Below, one piece after another: positions 34,050 through 45,346 of a stretch of 64,000 nucleotides of DNA. The notes under the pieces are model-generated. The model was given only the letters and a program-made list of their open reading frames with translations, made no database searches and had not been told where the DNA came from. A program made the translations under genes and the position numbers. Every line of letters starts with the position of its first letter. Position 1 is the first letter of the stretch. Origin of the DNA: Diaporthe sp. PMI_573 (Eukaryota; Ascomycota; Sordariomycetes; Diaporthales; Diaporthaceae); NCBI GenBank assembly GCA_021399435.1, contig JAJTUP010000009.1, positions 1-64,000 on the forward strand. The letters are read 5' to 3'.

Positions 34050-34555
34050 CAACTTAGTTGGCTCAACTGGGATTTTTGATCATATTAATGAGCGCTAGCT
34101 ACAGATTGATGTTGTATTTTCTATCAGTTCAAAGTACTCCCTTTAGGTGATAGCCCTTGAGAGTCCACTCCATAGAAGGCGATCCTTAAGGAGGTTGGGT
34201 GATGACCGCTTTCAACGACAATATTGGTTCACCACTTAGATGTGGTGGCTACGTAGCACTTGAGCAAAGCTCTTGAGAGTATGAATTGAGCTACAGACAA
34301 CATGATGCCACCAACTCAGTCGTACTAACCCTACTACTTGTCCAGTCGATTGTTGAACTTCTCAAACACGATATACATGCCAACGCTGACGGTATCTACA
34401 GTAACAAGATACGTGAGAATACAAGATGAGAGGTTTCGATTCCGAGACGGATCATTTGACTTTGCCCAATCTGTGCCACGCACTAGAACGGGGCACGTTT
34501 TAGGCAGTGCGACTGTGAATAGACATAAGTAAGCAAGGCTAGAGGTCCCGCTGGT
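34050..34555. other. Convergent 3' intergenic region
   Basis: This separates the dehydrogenase (plus) and the hydrolase (minus). No gene is seen. Confidence 0.5.
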
Positions 34556-35911
34556 CTATTTCTCGTCACGAAGGGGCACAAGATACCCGCGCCCAGGACT
34601 TTGGTCGGTGTTGGGCAACTCGTTGAGGAATCCCCACCTTGCCCTTTGCTCGTAATCTTTATCCTTCCAATCGTTTATCTCGCTGTCAGGATCAGAGTTG
34701 TACAGGGGAAGCACATCAAAAAGAGCTCCGTCGTGGGCCAGGCACACGAAGACATTAGGATTCGCGTCAAATAGCAGGAGAAGCTCTGCCGTCTTCTGAG
34801 CAGCAGCGGCGAACGAGTAAGCGCTGCCAGGAGCAGTCGATATTCTGTAGAATGGCTGGGTGCGAGTCTTGACATCGCCTTGGCTGGCGGCTGGGTGGTG
34901 CGCCGTGAAGAATGAGCAAGGGCACGGCTTTGGACGATGGGCATCAAGCTGCTCTAGTGGAATGACTGATGGTAACGGATGGTAGCGGGAAGGGCGAATC
35001 ATGCCTGGAAAGTGACAGCAGTCCGCGCCCATGAAGACGAAGGTATCTGGTGTCGTGCGGGCGAAGCCACAGACGTGCCCAACAGCGTGCTGCCAGCTTG
35101 TCAGTGCGTAGGTGGGAACACTAGGGAGGATCTACAAACCCCTGGTACATCAAGAAGATAGAATGAGCCGTCACCAAAATAGTCATGTGCTCGAAATCCG
35201 CCGATGTTGAGAGGAAATTCAGGTTCGTGAATCCTATGCCCCCTTTATTTCAGGCGGAATGGCGTCAGTACGGCATCAAACCAGGGCATTGCATTGATTC
35301 CAAGGTTGTCTTACTCGAGGTCACTGGCGAGTACAAAACTTTCGGGTCTGGTGGGCCAACCCGGAGCAAAGTTCTCAACAAAACCTGGCCCCACGACGAT
35401 ATCAGTTGAGGAAGGGAATTTTGAGCCATCTCCGATGTGGTCCCAATGCCAATGGCTCCAGACGACAGCCTCTGACCTCGGGGAACAATTATTAGTACCA
35501 CAGTTGACTCAAGTTCAACGAGTTCTCAAACAGTCGCATCATACTTAGCTTGGACAACTCAAGGCCGGAGGCCACGAGTATCTCTTCAACGTTGTACTCG
35601 ACCTCCATTCCTGGGGCACATGCCTTGATCATCTCTTGGGTCTTGGGTGAGCCATTCCAGAAGTCTTTGCGGGAGCCGGCGTCGAAGAGCACTCGTTCCG
35701 TTCCGGAGGGACCCTCATGCTCAATCAAGAAGGCTAATGTCCTGAAATTGAGCGTTTCGTGACCTTTCAGAACCGGTTCGACAAAGGCGTCGGAGGTGCA
35801 TACCATGCGCGTGGTTGTGTCGACAGCTCGCACACGCACCGTCTTGCTCGATCGGGGGAGGTCGAGGTCAGGAGCTCGTTCTGGACTGATCGCCGTGGCG
35901 GACATGCTCAC
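34556..35911 (-). CDS. Metallo-beta-lactamase-fold hydrolase, 3 introns (exons 35911-35545, 35471-35315, 35233-35140, 35089-34556)
   Basis: Joining four exons gives 383 aa. The introns are 73, 81 and 50 bp, with donors GTATGA, GTAAGA and GTTTGT and acceptors GTCAG, CATAG and GGCAG. Exon sums are divisible by three and every join restores conserved sequence. The metal site is complete: His129, His131, Asp133 and His134 (SHWHWDH), His211 (PGHAVGH), Asp229 (MGADCCH) and His325 (LAHDG). It belongs to the fungal lactonase/quorum-quencher-like MBL group. The substrate is unknown; lactone or ester hydrolysis is plausible. Convergent with the dehydrogenase at 32,925. Its first 27 codons and upstream region also exist as a RIP-scarred copy at 6,692-6,926. 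Confidence 0.88.
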
Positions 35912-36070
35912 TTGTCCACGAGATATCTGGTAATTATGTTACAACCTCAGTATGCCACGGACGCAAGTATGAATGAAAGATGATAAGCGAAGCAAACACT
36001 TGCACGGAGGCAATCCATAGCTACCTACCTGCAAACTTAAAATACCCCAGCTCCCCGCATTCCCAAGATT
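35831..36070. repeat. Intact parent-like copy of the duplicated promoter/5' segment
   Basis: This 240-bp segment covers the first 27 codons and about 160 bp upstream of the hydrolase gene. It matches 6,692-6,926, and here it shows no RIP bias. Neither edge coincides with a gene or exon boundary. Confidence 0.85.
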
Positions 36071-36596
36071 GTCATATCATCCGCTATGATGCCATTGGGC
36101 ATACGAATCAGGGAAGCAACAAATGGGATATGAGGCGACGCAGCCAAGGTGGATGCATCTGTGGAGGTGGTCAGCAGGTAGTTAACATTGAGTGGTTCGC
36201 CGATCAATTCAGGGTTAGCAAGGCTTGAGACACACTCTACAAGTCCCTTTGGTTACACAGAGGGGCACATGACCCCGTACTTGCTGCGTCTTATTGCCGA
36301 ATACCACCATTGTCATCCAAGAAGGTACGGTGCAGCTTCGACGTTGTGACTAATACTATAGCCCCGTGAAGCGTGAATATGAGCTGCAGTGACAATAGGA
36401 GACACCGGGGAGAAGGACGGGAGGGGTTGCATCCGAGCGCGGGAGAACGGACCGCTGCGTATTACATAAGTCAGCCAAGCTTCACTCATTTGCCGAGTCA
36501 ACGTCACGATACAAAAGTCCCTGGCCACTCTCACTTTCCCCCTTCAGCACTCATCGACATCGCCAGACACTTATCCCAACACTTCAACAATGGCGC
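36071..36596. promoter_or_regulatory. Divergent promoter region between hydrolase and SET genes
   Basis: No gene is seen. Together with 35,912-36,070 it separates the divergent starts at 35,911 and 36,597. Confidence 0.4.
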
Positions 36597-38673
36597 TTGC
36601 CCGTGCCACTCTCCTGCAGACGGCCATCGAAAATGCTTCCCGAAGAGGATATTGCGCGTGTGAGGGAGCACATCGCCCGCGCGATTGCCCAGCGGATTGT
36701 CGAGGAGACGGCGATTGATTGGACGGCGGTGAGGCAGCTGGAGAGGCCCATCCTACGCGTCCAGGCCTGTCTCCAGGATGGCTCGAAACAAACGGCGAAC
36801 CAGTGCATACCTGGGCCTATCATTACTGTGAGTGGTGTAGATCAAGTTGTCCACCATGCCGAATTCTTGGCTGACCCTGCGAGTGCAGCACCTCATAGAC
36901 CTGTCAGGGATCGTGCTCCTGAGTCGGGCATCACCGAATACCCCTGAAATTGGCGGCGGCAACAACAGCCTCGTCCGGCACCAGCAGAAACATGCAACCA
37001 CCCACCACCACCTATCAGCTGCATCTACCCCAGTTGCCATCGTGCCCGATGATGGAAGGATCACGCCGCCTGGGTCCGAAGAGGTGTCCAGCGGTGGCGC
37101 CACTCCTGCAAACGACGACCAGGTCGCGGAAACTTCGGGTGGCCGGAACCGAAGGCCCCTCGGCGGTCTCAGGCCCGCGCGGAGGGAGCAGAGCTCAGTG
37201 GACCTCGAAGATGAGCCCAGCAGCCAAAGGCAGATATCAACTGGCGACAAGTTCCCGAAGCGCCGGAAGCAGCAGCCCACCGGCCACGTTCTGCAGCCTT
37301 CCACCCTCGACAAGCTCATCCGTGGTATCTGGGAACAACTTCACGGAAGCCTCAGCCTGGATCCTCAGAACCTGCTCGATCAAGTCCAGCTTCGGCCGGT
37401 AGAGGCGGTACCCTTCGACGAGATGAATTCCAAGCTGGGCCTCGTGCTGCAACCGGGTGGCCAGGGAAGCATTGTCCAGGATAGCATCTATGACAGTAGC
37501 CGGTCTTTTAAGCGCAGTAATGTTTTCTGCAGCCAGGTGACGCAGGCGAGTCGTGCCTGCCGCTCCCTAGAAGTCATCGTCCAGGCCCGTTGGGTTGAGC
37601 ACTTTGACGCCTACGTGGATAGCCTGGCAGCAAACGATCGATCCACGGCCCGGAGCCGCTTCAACAAGGCCGCGCTGATGGAGGCGTGCACAGATTTCGG
37701 GTGGTCTGAGAAGGAATTACGTAACAAGATGTCAATCTGGCGCGGTTACAATGAGATCAAGCAGGCTGGTGGGTGGGCAGCACTCGTCTTTGCGGGCATG
37801 GGCATCTACAGGTTCTGCAAGTACCGGATCGGATTCGACAAGGACAGCATGCAGCGACTGCGTAACATCCGGCCAGCCATCGAAGTCGCAGCCGACACGC
37901 TGCACCCGAACTGGAGGCAGCTGCTCACCGCGATAGGCGAGCCCTCGAACCAAATGTATCGGGGTCATCCCCACGACTACGTGGTCTGCCTGGATGGCTC
38001 GCCCCCTGTCCCACTGCGGTCGACGTACCTGCAGTGGGACCCGAACTTCTCGTACCAGCACATCGAGGAACCAGTCATCGACCACCAGGCTTGGGGCTGC
38101 GACGACCCGCGTTGGATGCCGCCCAATACGAGCATCAGCGGCGAACCGTCTGCGCTGCCCCTCTGTGACACGTGCGGCAAGGAGCAGTCCGACGACCCGA
38201 AGCAAAACTCGTGCTTCTGCTTCCCGACCCTCTTCGGCGCGGCAAAGCCCCTCCCGCCCCCTGTGCTTATCTTTCACACGGCAGACGGCCGCAACAACGG
38301 GCTGGTGGCACTCTGCGCATTCGAGCGCGGCGCTCCCGTTGGCGAGTTCGTCGGAGTCGTCACCAAGGGCCTGTCGGACGTCGACGTAATGGAGAGCTCG
38401 GTGGCGGCCGGTGCTCACAAATATCAGATCTGGCAGGGTAGGCAGGGCAACTTCACGCGCTTCGTCAACCACAGCTGCAAGGCGAATGCGCAGTACCAGC
38501 GTTTCACGTGGCTGGGCACGCAGCGCATCGTGCTCGTCAGCAAGGGGATTGAGGCTGGCAACGAGATCAGTGTCGATTATAGCGACAAGTACTGGAGGGG
38601 CCTGGACAAGAAGTGTCTCTGTGGCGAGAGCTGCTGCCGGTTCCGCCGGGATGGCACCGAGGCTGGCTCATGA
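36597..38673 (+). CDS. SET-domain protein lysine methyltransferase-like (join 36597..36827, 36889..38673)
   Basis: Two exons split by a 61-bp intron (GTGAGT donor, GGCTGAC branch, GTGCAG acceptor) give 671 aa. Met13 at 36,633 is an alternative start. After a charged N-terminus and a disordered Ser/Pro/Arg segment comes a folded region of about 170 residues of the kind seen in uncharacterised fungal SET proteins (FGWSEKELRNKMSIWRGYNEIKQAGGWAALVFA shortened: FGWSEKEL, then GGWAALVF). A Cys-rich stretch leads into the SET domain (about 534-640), with RFVNHSC (AdoMet pocket, about 601-607) and the catalytic-type Tyr in VDYSDKYW. A post-SET-like CLCGESCC follows. The expected activity is AdoMet-dependent lysine methylation, histone or not being unknown. 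Confidence 0.88.
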
Positions 38674-38875
38674 TTGAAATGACTTATCACATGGACTCTC
38701 GGAATTGGCGGGATATGTCAAAAATAAGTATTTCCATGAATTGTACGCGTCAGGGTATATCGTAACAGCAAAAGAAATACACGGTAGTAAGTACATGTCT
38801 AACATAACACCCGGCCTCCCGCGCTAGGCAAAAAGCTCACGTCACAGGTCGGCCAACGCCCATCCTCAACCCCCC

Positions 38876-40122
38876 TCAAATCGGGCTAACTTCGTCCGGG
38901 TTCCCCCTCCTCGGCTCACGAGTCGGCGGGTCTTCGTGCGGCGTCATTGTCTTCCACGTCCCGCTCTCCCTGTCATATCCGTCGCCCACCGAGCTCGTCC
39001 ATGACCCCGCGCTGGACCTCTTGGTGTTCCCCGTCAGGGATCGGGACCCCGCGTTACCCTTGGGGGCGGGCTGCAGTGGAGGCGGGTACAGCGCCGTCTG
39101 GGGTACAAAGGTCGACCTGGCGCTGTTGTTCACGGAGTCGTCGCCCGTGGCCCAGCTCCGCGCGCTCAGTGGCTGGTTTGGTGTCATCTGGCCTGGTGCG
39201 ACGAGGTATGTCGCCGTCGTGGGTGTTGGTGCCACCGATGGGGTGACACCGTTGTAGCTTGGTGATGGGGGCACCGGCATCCGCGCGGAGAGCGGCGTGC
39301 TGGGTGCTGTTAGGGGGTTGCTGTTGAGTGGGTTTGGGTTGCCACCGGGCGTCCATCGCTGGCTGCGCAGCCAGCCGGTCACGGAGATCCGTGAGTCAGT
39401 CTGTGCTGCTGTCTTTGGGCTGGTGGGCTCGGGCAGATGACTTCCTGGTCGGATTGTGTTTGTCGATCCATATTGAGGGTCAGCGGTGCCGTTCTCTTGC
39501 TCGTATACGGCCTTCCAGCATTCGTCCATGAGCATTGAGTTGGACTGTTGCCTCTGGTGGCTGTAGGCTGTGGCCTCCGAAACGGCTGGGGATTTGAGGG
39601 CCTCTCCGTATGGCGGTGGGGCGAGACCATTTGGTGCGCTGATGTTCCCGAAGAACGGAGCATGCATCCTCTTCTGCTCATCTATCTGCCTCAACTTCTT
39701 GGCGCGGCGACGTCGGTAGATGACAAACAGAGTGACGGTGATGATCATCGCAATCAGGACTGGACGACGACGTTAGTGGTGGCTCGCGAGGGAAACAAAT
39801 AACAATTTGATGTTCTGCACGTACCGAGTATTTGGAGCACCAGGGCAGTGGAAATGGGGAATGTGGTGGACGAGCTCGACCGTCTGGCCGGGGCGGGATG
39901 TGCAGGTGCGTCCGGTGTGCCTGCAGCTCGCCTCCGAACGACGAACCCATTCCTTTCTGTGACCCAAGATTCCACCGAGTCCAACATGTTGTCGAGTGGT
40001 TGGCGCTTGCGGGGCGCCCGCGGTGGTTGCCCAGGAATTCTGACCATTGTGACTGGACTGCGGTGGCACTTTGGTGGTGGCGACTGTCTCGGAAGAGGTT
40101 GGTATCCGGGGAGTGGTCCCAA
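38876..40122 (-). CDS. Single-pass membrane protein, Mid2/Wsc-sensor-like layout (exons 40122?-39825, 39759-38876)
   Basis: A 65-bp intron (39,760-39,824; GTACGT donor, GTCCAG acceptor) joins two frames across one transmembrane segment (TALVLQIL, then VLIAMIITVTLFVIY) followed by a RRRRAKK stop-transfer signal. The cytosolic tail of about 270 residues is Pro/Ser/Thr-rich. The outer part ends in SSSSTT. The N-terminus is uncertain: the in-frame ATG at 40,122 gives no signal peptide. A good signal-like run (NIGLLPLVLTLLFSP, near 40,170) is in another frame, so another upstream intron is likely. The layout recalls fungal cell-wall stress sensors, but there is no WSC domain. Confidence 0.6.
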
Positions 40123-40211
40123 GAAACGGAGGGCGAGAAAAGCAAGGTGAGCACGAGCGGGAGCAAACCAATATTTCTACAAGCTGCCAACGCGGGTGCA
40201 TGCATGGGCAT

Positions 40212-43200
40212 GCAGGGCTGCCGGCTGCCGACCGAACTCGTCTACATAGCACATGAACCAACGAGCTATTTTCCCATGTCATCGCCTTGCTCGATGCTGG
40301 ACTTGTCACTACGCACCCCACATCCCATGCTCAAGTTTATCGATCGGCAGGGGCAGGGGCAGGGGGCTCCATGGACCGTCCAAATGAACACAGGAGGGTG
40401 TTCCCCCGCCCAACTGCCGCATTGGGACGACGGAGGCGTGCGGCTCGGAGTATGGATGTTAACGTCAGACGGATGCTGCTCAATCAAGGTTGCGCCCAGG
40501 TCGGGCTGATGTCACGATTAGACTTTCGCAGCCCTTCCTCTGGACTCCAGTCGGATATAGATAGACCTCCACTCGATAGGCCGGCGCGAATAGATGGTCA
40601 ATGCAGAAATGCACAAAAGGTCGGACGAGCATCCCATCATCCCGCACCATGCTCCTGGGCGTGACCACTAAAGAACGCTGTTTGGTTCCCGAGAAAACAT
40701 AGAACATTGTTCTTATGCGTTTCTCCCTCGGCGCATCCACCAGGTCCACGTCTTGCAGGAATTCACAGCAGGGGACCGGCCGGGTCCGAGTCTAAGCCAT
40801 GATCCTCCGAGGGATGTAAGGGAAATCCGACAGGGAAACCCGATGGGGGGAGGAACAGTTTCTCCCGCCTACCCTACGCAGCCCCGACGGATATAGACAC
40901 ACAGGCCACAAATATAGCGACAGGGCAACAAACAAGCTCGGGGCGAGGCCACGAGTTGCGCGCCCGCAGATCCGCTGAGTCGGTCGTCAGCGCCCACGAG
41001 TAAGGTTCGGGGATAAGGTTTCAGAACACGACTTGGCGGGCATGGATTGGCGAGCCTTACGCACGCACGCACAAGGCCTTCGCAAGGGTGCACGAGGATG
41101 GATTGTGCCAAGCACCTTCGGTCTCGTTACCTCTTTTTAGCCGCAGCGCCCGCCCTTTTCTTTTTTGAGCCGCAATCTACGAGGAACAGAGCCTCAATCA
41201 GATTAATTACGGATAGCCTTAGCCGTGGCGGGCATCAATAAGCGAGCCTGGCGAGAGCACGTTCTCAACCCCCCCCTCCTCGGCTCCACATTCGGCGCCT
41301 CCTCCTTGGAGGGGTTTGTTTTGAACACATAAATACCAGGACCGGCACGATCGCCCATCCCTCTCTCACCCTTGGGGGTTTGCCTGGCTGGGAGGGACGA
41401 CGATCGGCCGGTGGTGGTCCTCCGTCGAAACGCAATTCGGACGCCGCTAGAAAATTTGCACCACTCAGAGGACGCGTGTGTTGCGGGTTTGTTTTGAAAC
41501 ATCGCCCTGTTGGCCGATGTTCCAAAGAGATGACGTTTGTCTCGGGGCAACTCCCCTTCGACTTCCCTCGGTGCTATTTCTCCCAAGACTGTTGGTCAAC
41601 TGGGGAGGCTTCTCGCCCCGTCCAGATGATCTGGACTGCCGCGGCCGGGATGTCATAAAACATCAGTCCATCCAGAGAACCCTGCCATCTATATAGTGAC
41701 CGTTGTAGGCCCGTCCTATGAGGGCTGCCAGAGACCCTGCGTGCATCTCGCTGTCCGAGCGGTTATACGTCGGCCTGCGAGGACCAGGAGCTCAGAAGAT
41801 GTGAGCGGTCACCTGTAGCCATACGAATTCGTCCAAACAACAGAGTGCCGCTAGAAAGTGGCATTTGCTAACACCTGAGCGCGCCAGCCAATAAAGCCGG
41901 AGAAACGAATCGCCATTGGTGATGACCCCTCCTTTGAACCAAGTATTCCTAACCACCACCTCTCTTGGCACTATAGCATCTACTGCGGCCGCATGGACGC
42001 TCGCAAACTTGACAGACCCGATATAGCCCCGGCACCCAGTGTTTTCAATCAAGCTCTAAAGTCTAAAAATTCTGCTGGCTCTGACTGGACTCAGTCTGGA
42101 AAGCCCTGCGAAAATTCATAGCACTGCCGAGGAGCTCGCGTCATGTCTGGATACCCAGAGAGTAATGTCTCGCTAATTGGGCTATATCTGTTGTTCAAGA
42201 CCCGATTCGATCAAATGTTGTACTATTGAGTCAAGCCGAACAGGACCAAATAAAACAAGCATCGGGTTCCTCACCCACAATTTTGCAAGTATCAGATACA
42301 TAGTGTGATGTCATTCACATCCACCAGACGTGGTTGTGGGGGATGAATGGTGTCGCGCATGGGCAATCTACAAGATCTCTTTTGACAATCATATCAGATC
42401 AAAACGACATGGTTATAGGTGGCAGACAAATAAATGATAGAAACGTCATGTGTCTGTTTCATAAATGGCATGAGTTAGCCTTTGGCCGGCTACTGGCCTA
42501 AAGTGATGGAAGAACATTTGTAGTTGATCAAAGAATGTGCAACCTAGGATTTTGATTAAGCGAGTTTTCAAGACTCATATTTGATAGCATGAAGAACCGA
42601 TTGTAATAGTTCACCATATGCCATGACCTCGAATTCTAGGGCGTCAATTATGGCGGACAATACAACGCATCTACTTCCTGTGTTGATCAATGTCTCCATG
42701 AAGATTTCCCACCCTATGGGTACTTTCATAGTCAATAATGTGATAGTTTGACTGCAGCGAATGTGTACATTCTAATTTGAGCTCATGCACGGCATTTTAG
42801 ACCTGGCAACAACTCCTGAATCACCATGGAAATGAAAGGTGGACATGGACAAAATCTGCAAATATTGGCATCGAGATGGAGTCCCAGTCCAGTGGTAAAA
42901 TTAAAATTGAAGGATTGCAGACCTATACTGGCAGTGGCTTCCCAAGGCTCACCTGGGCTGTGTGTGGACGGTCGGGCTAAGGAGTTTGACTCAGTAGCGA
43001 ATGTCACTGCAAAGCACGTGCAGGGTTACACCGTGAAAGCCATCTATGAATAGGCAGGCGCTTGTAAGCATCCGTTTGTTTACGCAACGGCGAGAGCTTC
43101 TGGTTTGTGTAAGCCTTGCTGTTTGTGTTATTGACAGGCATGGCTGTGACACCGACCCAAGGGGGTTGATCAGCCTGTATTTTGATCATTCATCCAGCCG

Positions 43201-43506
43201 AACCTTGAAAGTTGCCATATGGGTATCGACCGACACAAAGAGCTCTGCGACTACGGTCATTGCTCAGGGCTGGAACGCGGACCAAGACGTGCCAGTGTCT
43301 TACTGAAATTGGAATATCAATCGATCAGGAGTACTGAACGTGATGCCCCAGACTCAAAGCAACGAATTGTATTGATCAACGATCAAATGCAGTGCTAGTT
43401 CAATAATTACCATCCGCGGCTCGGATTCCCAGTTGCGTTCTCTCCATACCAGGCCATCCGCATGCCGCCTCCAGCCGGCTCTGACCCGGAAACCCCGTCC
43501 TGTAGC
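40212..43506. other. Gene-free interval, about 3.3 kb
   Basis: The left third is GC-rich with chance open frames on both strands. The right part, about 41.8-43.4 kb, is AT-richer with few open frames. Nothing resembles a known protein or RNA gene. It probably includes the long 5' region of the membrane-protein gene. Confidence 0.5.
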
Positions 43507-44601
43507 CTAGTCAACAACCTCCTCCACACTGGCTTGAAAGCGCCCGCGTTCCTCCTCTAACTCCTCCTGGGCCTCTCCATGCCCAGGCGAGGACTGGCCC
43601 CGGCCCATGACTGTGTCATCCCGGAGGACTCGAGGCGTCGGCGCCACAGACCCATCTGTGAACGGCTCATAAGAGTCGCTAGCCCCAGTACCTCCACACT
43701 GAGAACAGGTTCCGACGGTACTGATGGAAGCTTCTCTGGCGGGACGCGGCACAGACAGCACGGACTGAGGGCGACGGAGCGGGGTGAAGCCGCCGATGCC
43801 ATGGAAGCGACTGGGGCTCCTTACGAACTCGGGGGTGTTGTAACGACGATGGCGTAGGACGGGTGTAGCCGTGACCGAGGAAGAAGGAGACGAGAGATAC
43901 GACGACAATACAGGTGATCTTTGAGGGGAGGGCGTCATGGATCTCATGTATGGTGTGAGCTCACGGCTGTGACGGCGACGAAGGCGGTCGACGCGGCTGC
44001 TGTAGTAGTCACTGTGACGGTGACCAACATTGTTGGCAGCTGCCCAGTTAGCGAAACTCGGAGGAGCGCTTGCCCTCAGTTGATCGATCGGTACCAGGAC
44101 GCACACCCCGAGAGAGGGGTGGATGGTCGTCAGATGGGCGCCGGGTGATTGGTTTCCGTAAGGTGGTGGAGCGTGATTCTGCTGCGGGGTCCGGATTGCT
44201 ATCACCTGCTGACTCTCATTCGGGTGAGTTCCGCTCTGAACAGGCTCGTTGTACTGAGGCGTTGAGCGCCAGGTGTTCTCGAGACTACCATACGCCGGTG
44301 TCGAGGCCCCGTAGTGCGGGAATGGGACCTGAGTAGACTGCGCAGGAAAGGAGGTAATAGGGAACGGCATCGTGAAGGGGACCGTAGGATATGCGCTGAT
44401 GGTGTTGGTCGGGAACATGCCAGTCGGAATTTGACCTTGTTGAGTAGGAGGGTAGCTGGCCGCTCTGCTGCTTGGAGGTAGGGGGTATTGAGGAATGGAC
44501 AACTGGTTCGACAAGGCTTGGTTGGGGTCCATGTTTCCCTGCTGAACCTGCCGAGAGAGCCATAAGGCGAACTCGTTGGGTGGAAAGCCTATGTAAGACA
44601 T
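43507..44601 (-). CDS. Hypothetical Pro/Ser/Gln-rich protein
   Basis: A 364-aa single-exon protein. Residues 1-150 are rich in Pro, Gln, Ser and Tyr. A short folded-looking patch (VCVLVPIDQLRASAPPSFANWAAAN) sits at about 165-190, followed by an Arg/Ser-rich segment (RLRRRHSRELTPYMRSMTPSPQRSP) that suits phosphorylation. One CSQCGG pair near 300 might be half of a zinc ribbon, and the C-terminus is acidic (EELEEERGRF). There is no signal peptide or membrane segment. Codon-position composition over 1.1 kb supports a real gene. No family is recognised. Confidence 0.65.
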   Translation of the reverse strand: MSYIGFPPNEFALWLSRQVQQGNMDPNQALSNQLSIPQYPLPPSSRAASYPPTQQGQIPTGMFPTNTISAYPTVPFTMPFPITSFPAQSTQVPFPHYGASTPAYGSLENTWRSTPQYNEPVQSGTHPNESQQVIAIRTPQQNHAPPPYGNQSPGAHLTTIHPSLGVCVLVPIDQLRASAPPSFANWAAANNVGHRHSDYYSSRVDRLRRRHSRELTPYMRSMTPSPQRSPVLSSYLSSPSSSVTATPVLRHRRYNTPEFVRSPSRFHGIGGFTPLRRPQSVLSVPRPAREASISTVGTCSQCGGTGASDSYEPFTDGSVAPTPRVLRDDTVMGRGQSSPGHGEAQEELEEERGRFQASVEEVVD

Positions 44602-45346
44602 GCTTGTCCCGGTGTTGATTTTGGTCTAATGTTGTGGTGAGAACTGACTGGATGTTGCTTGGGTCTATGTGGAAGCTCTATCGTGAATGGAGGCAGGTGC
44701 TCTGGGACGACAACAGTTTGCAGGAAACTTCAAGGCCAAGTTTGTAGGTTTTATAGCCAAGTATTGAGGTCGCTAATACACCAAAGTGTCTGTGAGACGA
44801 AAACATCGAGTGAATCACGGCAATGGGCTCCTCACAACAGGCTTCACAAGAGTTTCCGTTGACTCCGTGCCTGCCTATCCAGAAGGTAGGTATATAGTGT
44901 CTAATAGCAAACATGTTGTGAAAACATTGCAAGTGAGTGCAAGTGCGTGTGACACGGAGTCCTTCCATGGTCACGGCCTGATTTGCCCAAGACGTGTGGC
45001 TCTGCTGCTCGTGGATGGAGTGAAGAATCCCCCAAAGGTTGACCTGGCTGATGGTCTCTCCAGATGCTGACGATCTCCCTGTACAAACACACATCAATGC
45101 TAAAATTGACTGAATAGATTGGGGCATAAGCTGCCGGCAGTGGCTTATGAAGGTTGGGAATCGGTCGTCTGACTTTTCATGACTGTGAACGATTCACCAA
45201 AATTTGGACTCTGTGGCAGCTCGAGCCAGAATCACCTCCTGAAGCCGTCAATCCTATTTGACGGCTGGTTCTTGCACCAGCGCATAGCAATAGATTCTCA
45301 TTCCCAAACTTCCATTGAAAGACAAGAGTTGCAAGCATTTGCCGTC
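44602..45346. other. Intergenic between two minus-strand genes
   Basis: It includes the 3' end of the polyol dehydrogenase gene and the promoter of the Pro/Ser/Gln-rich gene. Nothing else is seen. Confidence 0.45.

Noticed and set aside
37732..38472. 246-aa minus-strand frame
   Set aside because: It is the shadow of the SET-domain exon on the other strand.
39678..40321. Three minus-strand frames over the N-terminus of the membrane protein, one with a signal-like segment
   Set aside because: Only the frame joined to the membrane segment by a good intron is kept. I could not find a splice that links the signal-like run in frame.
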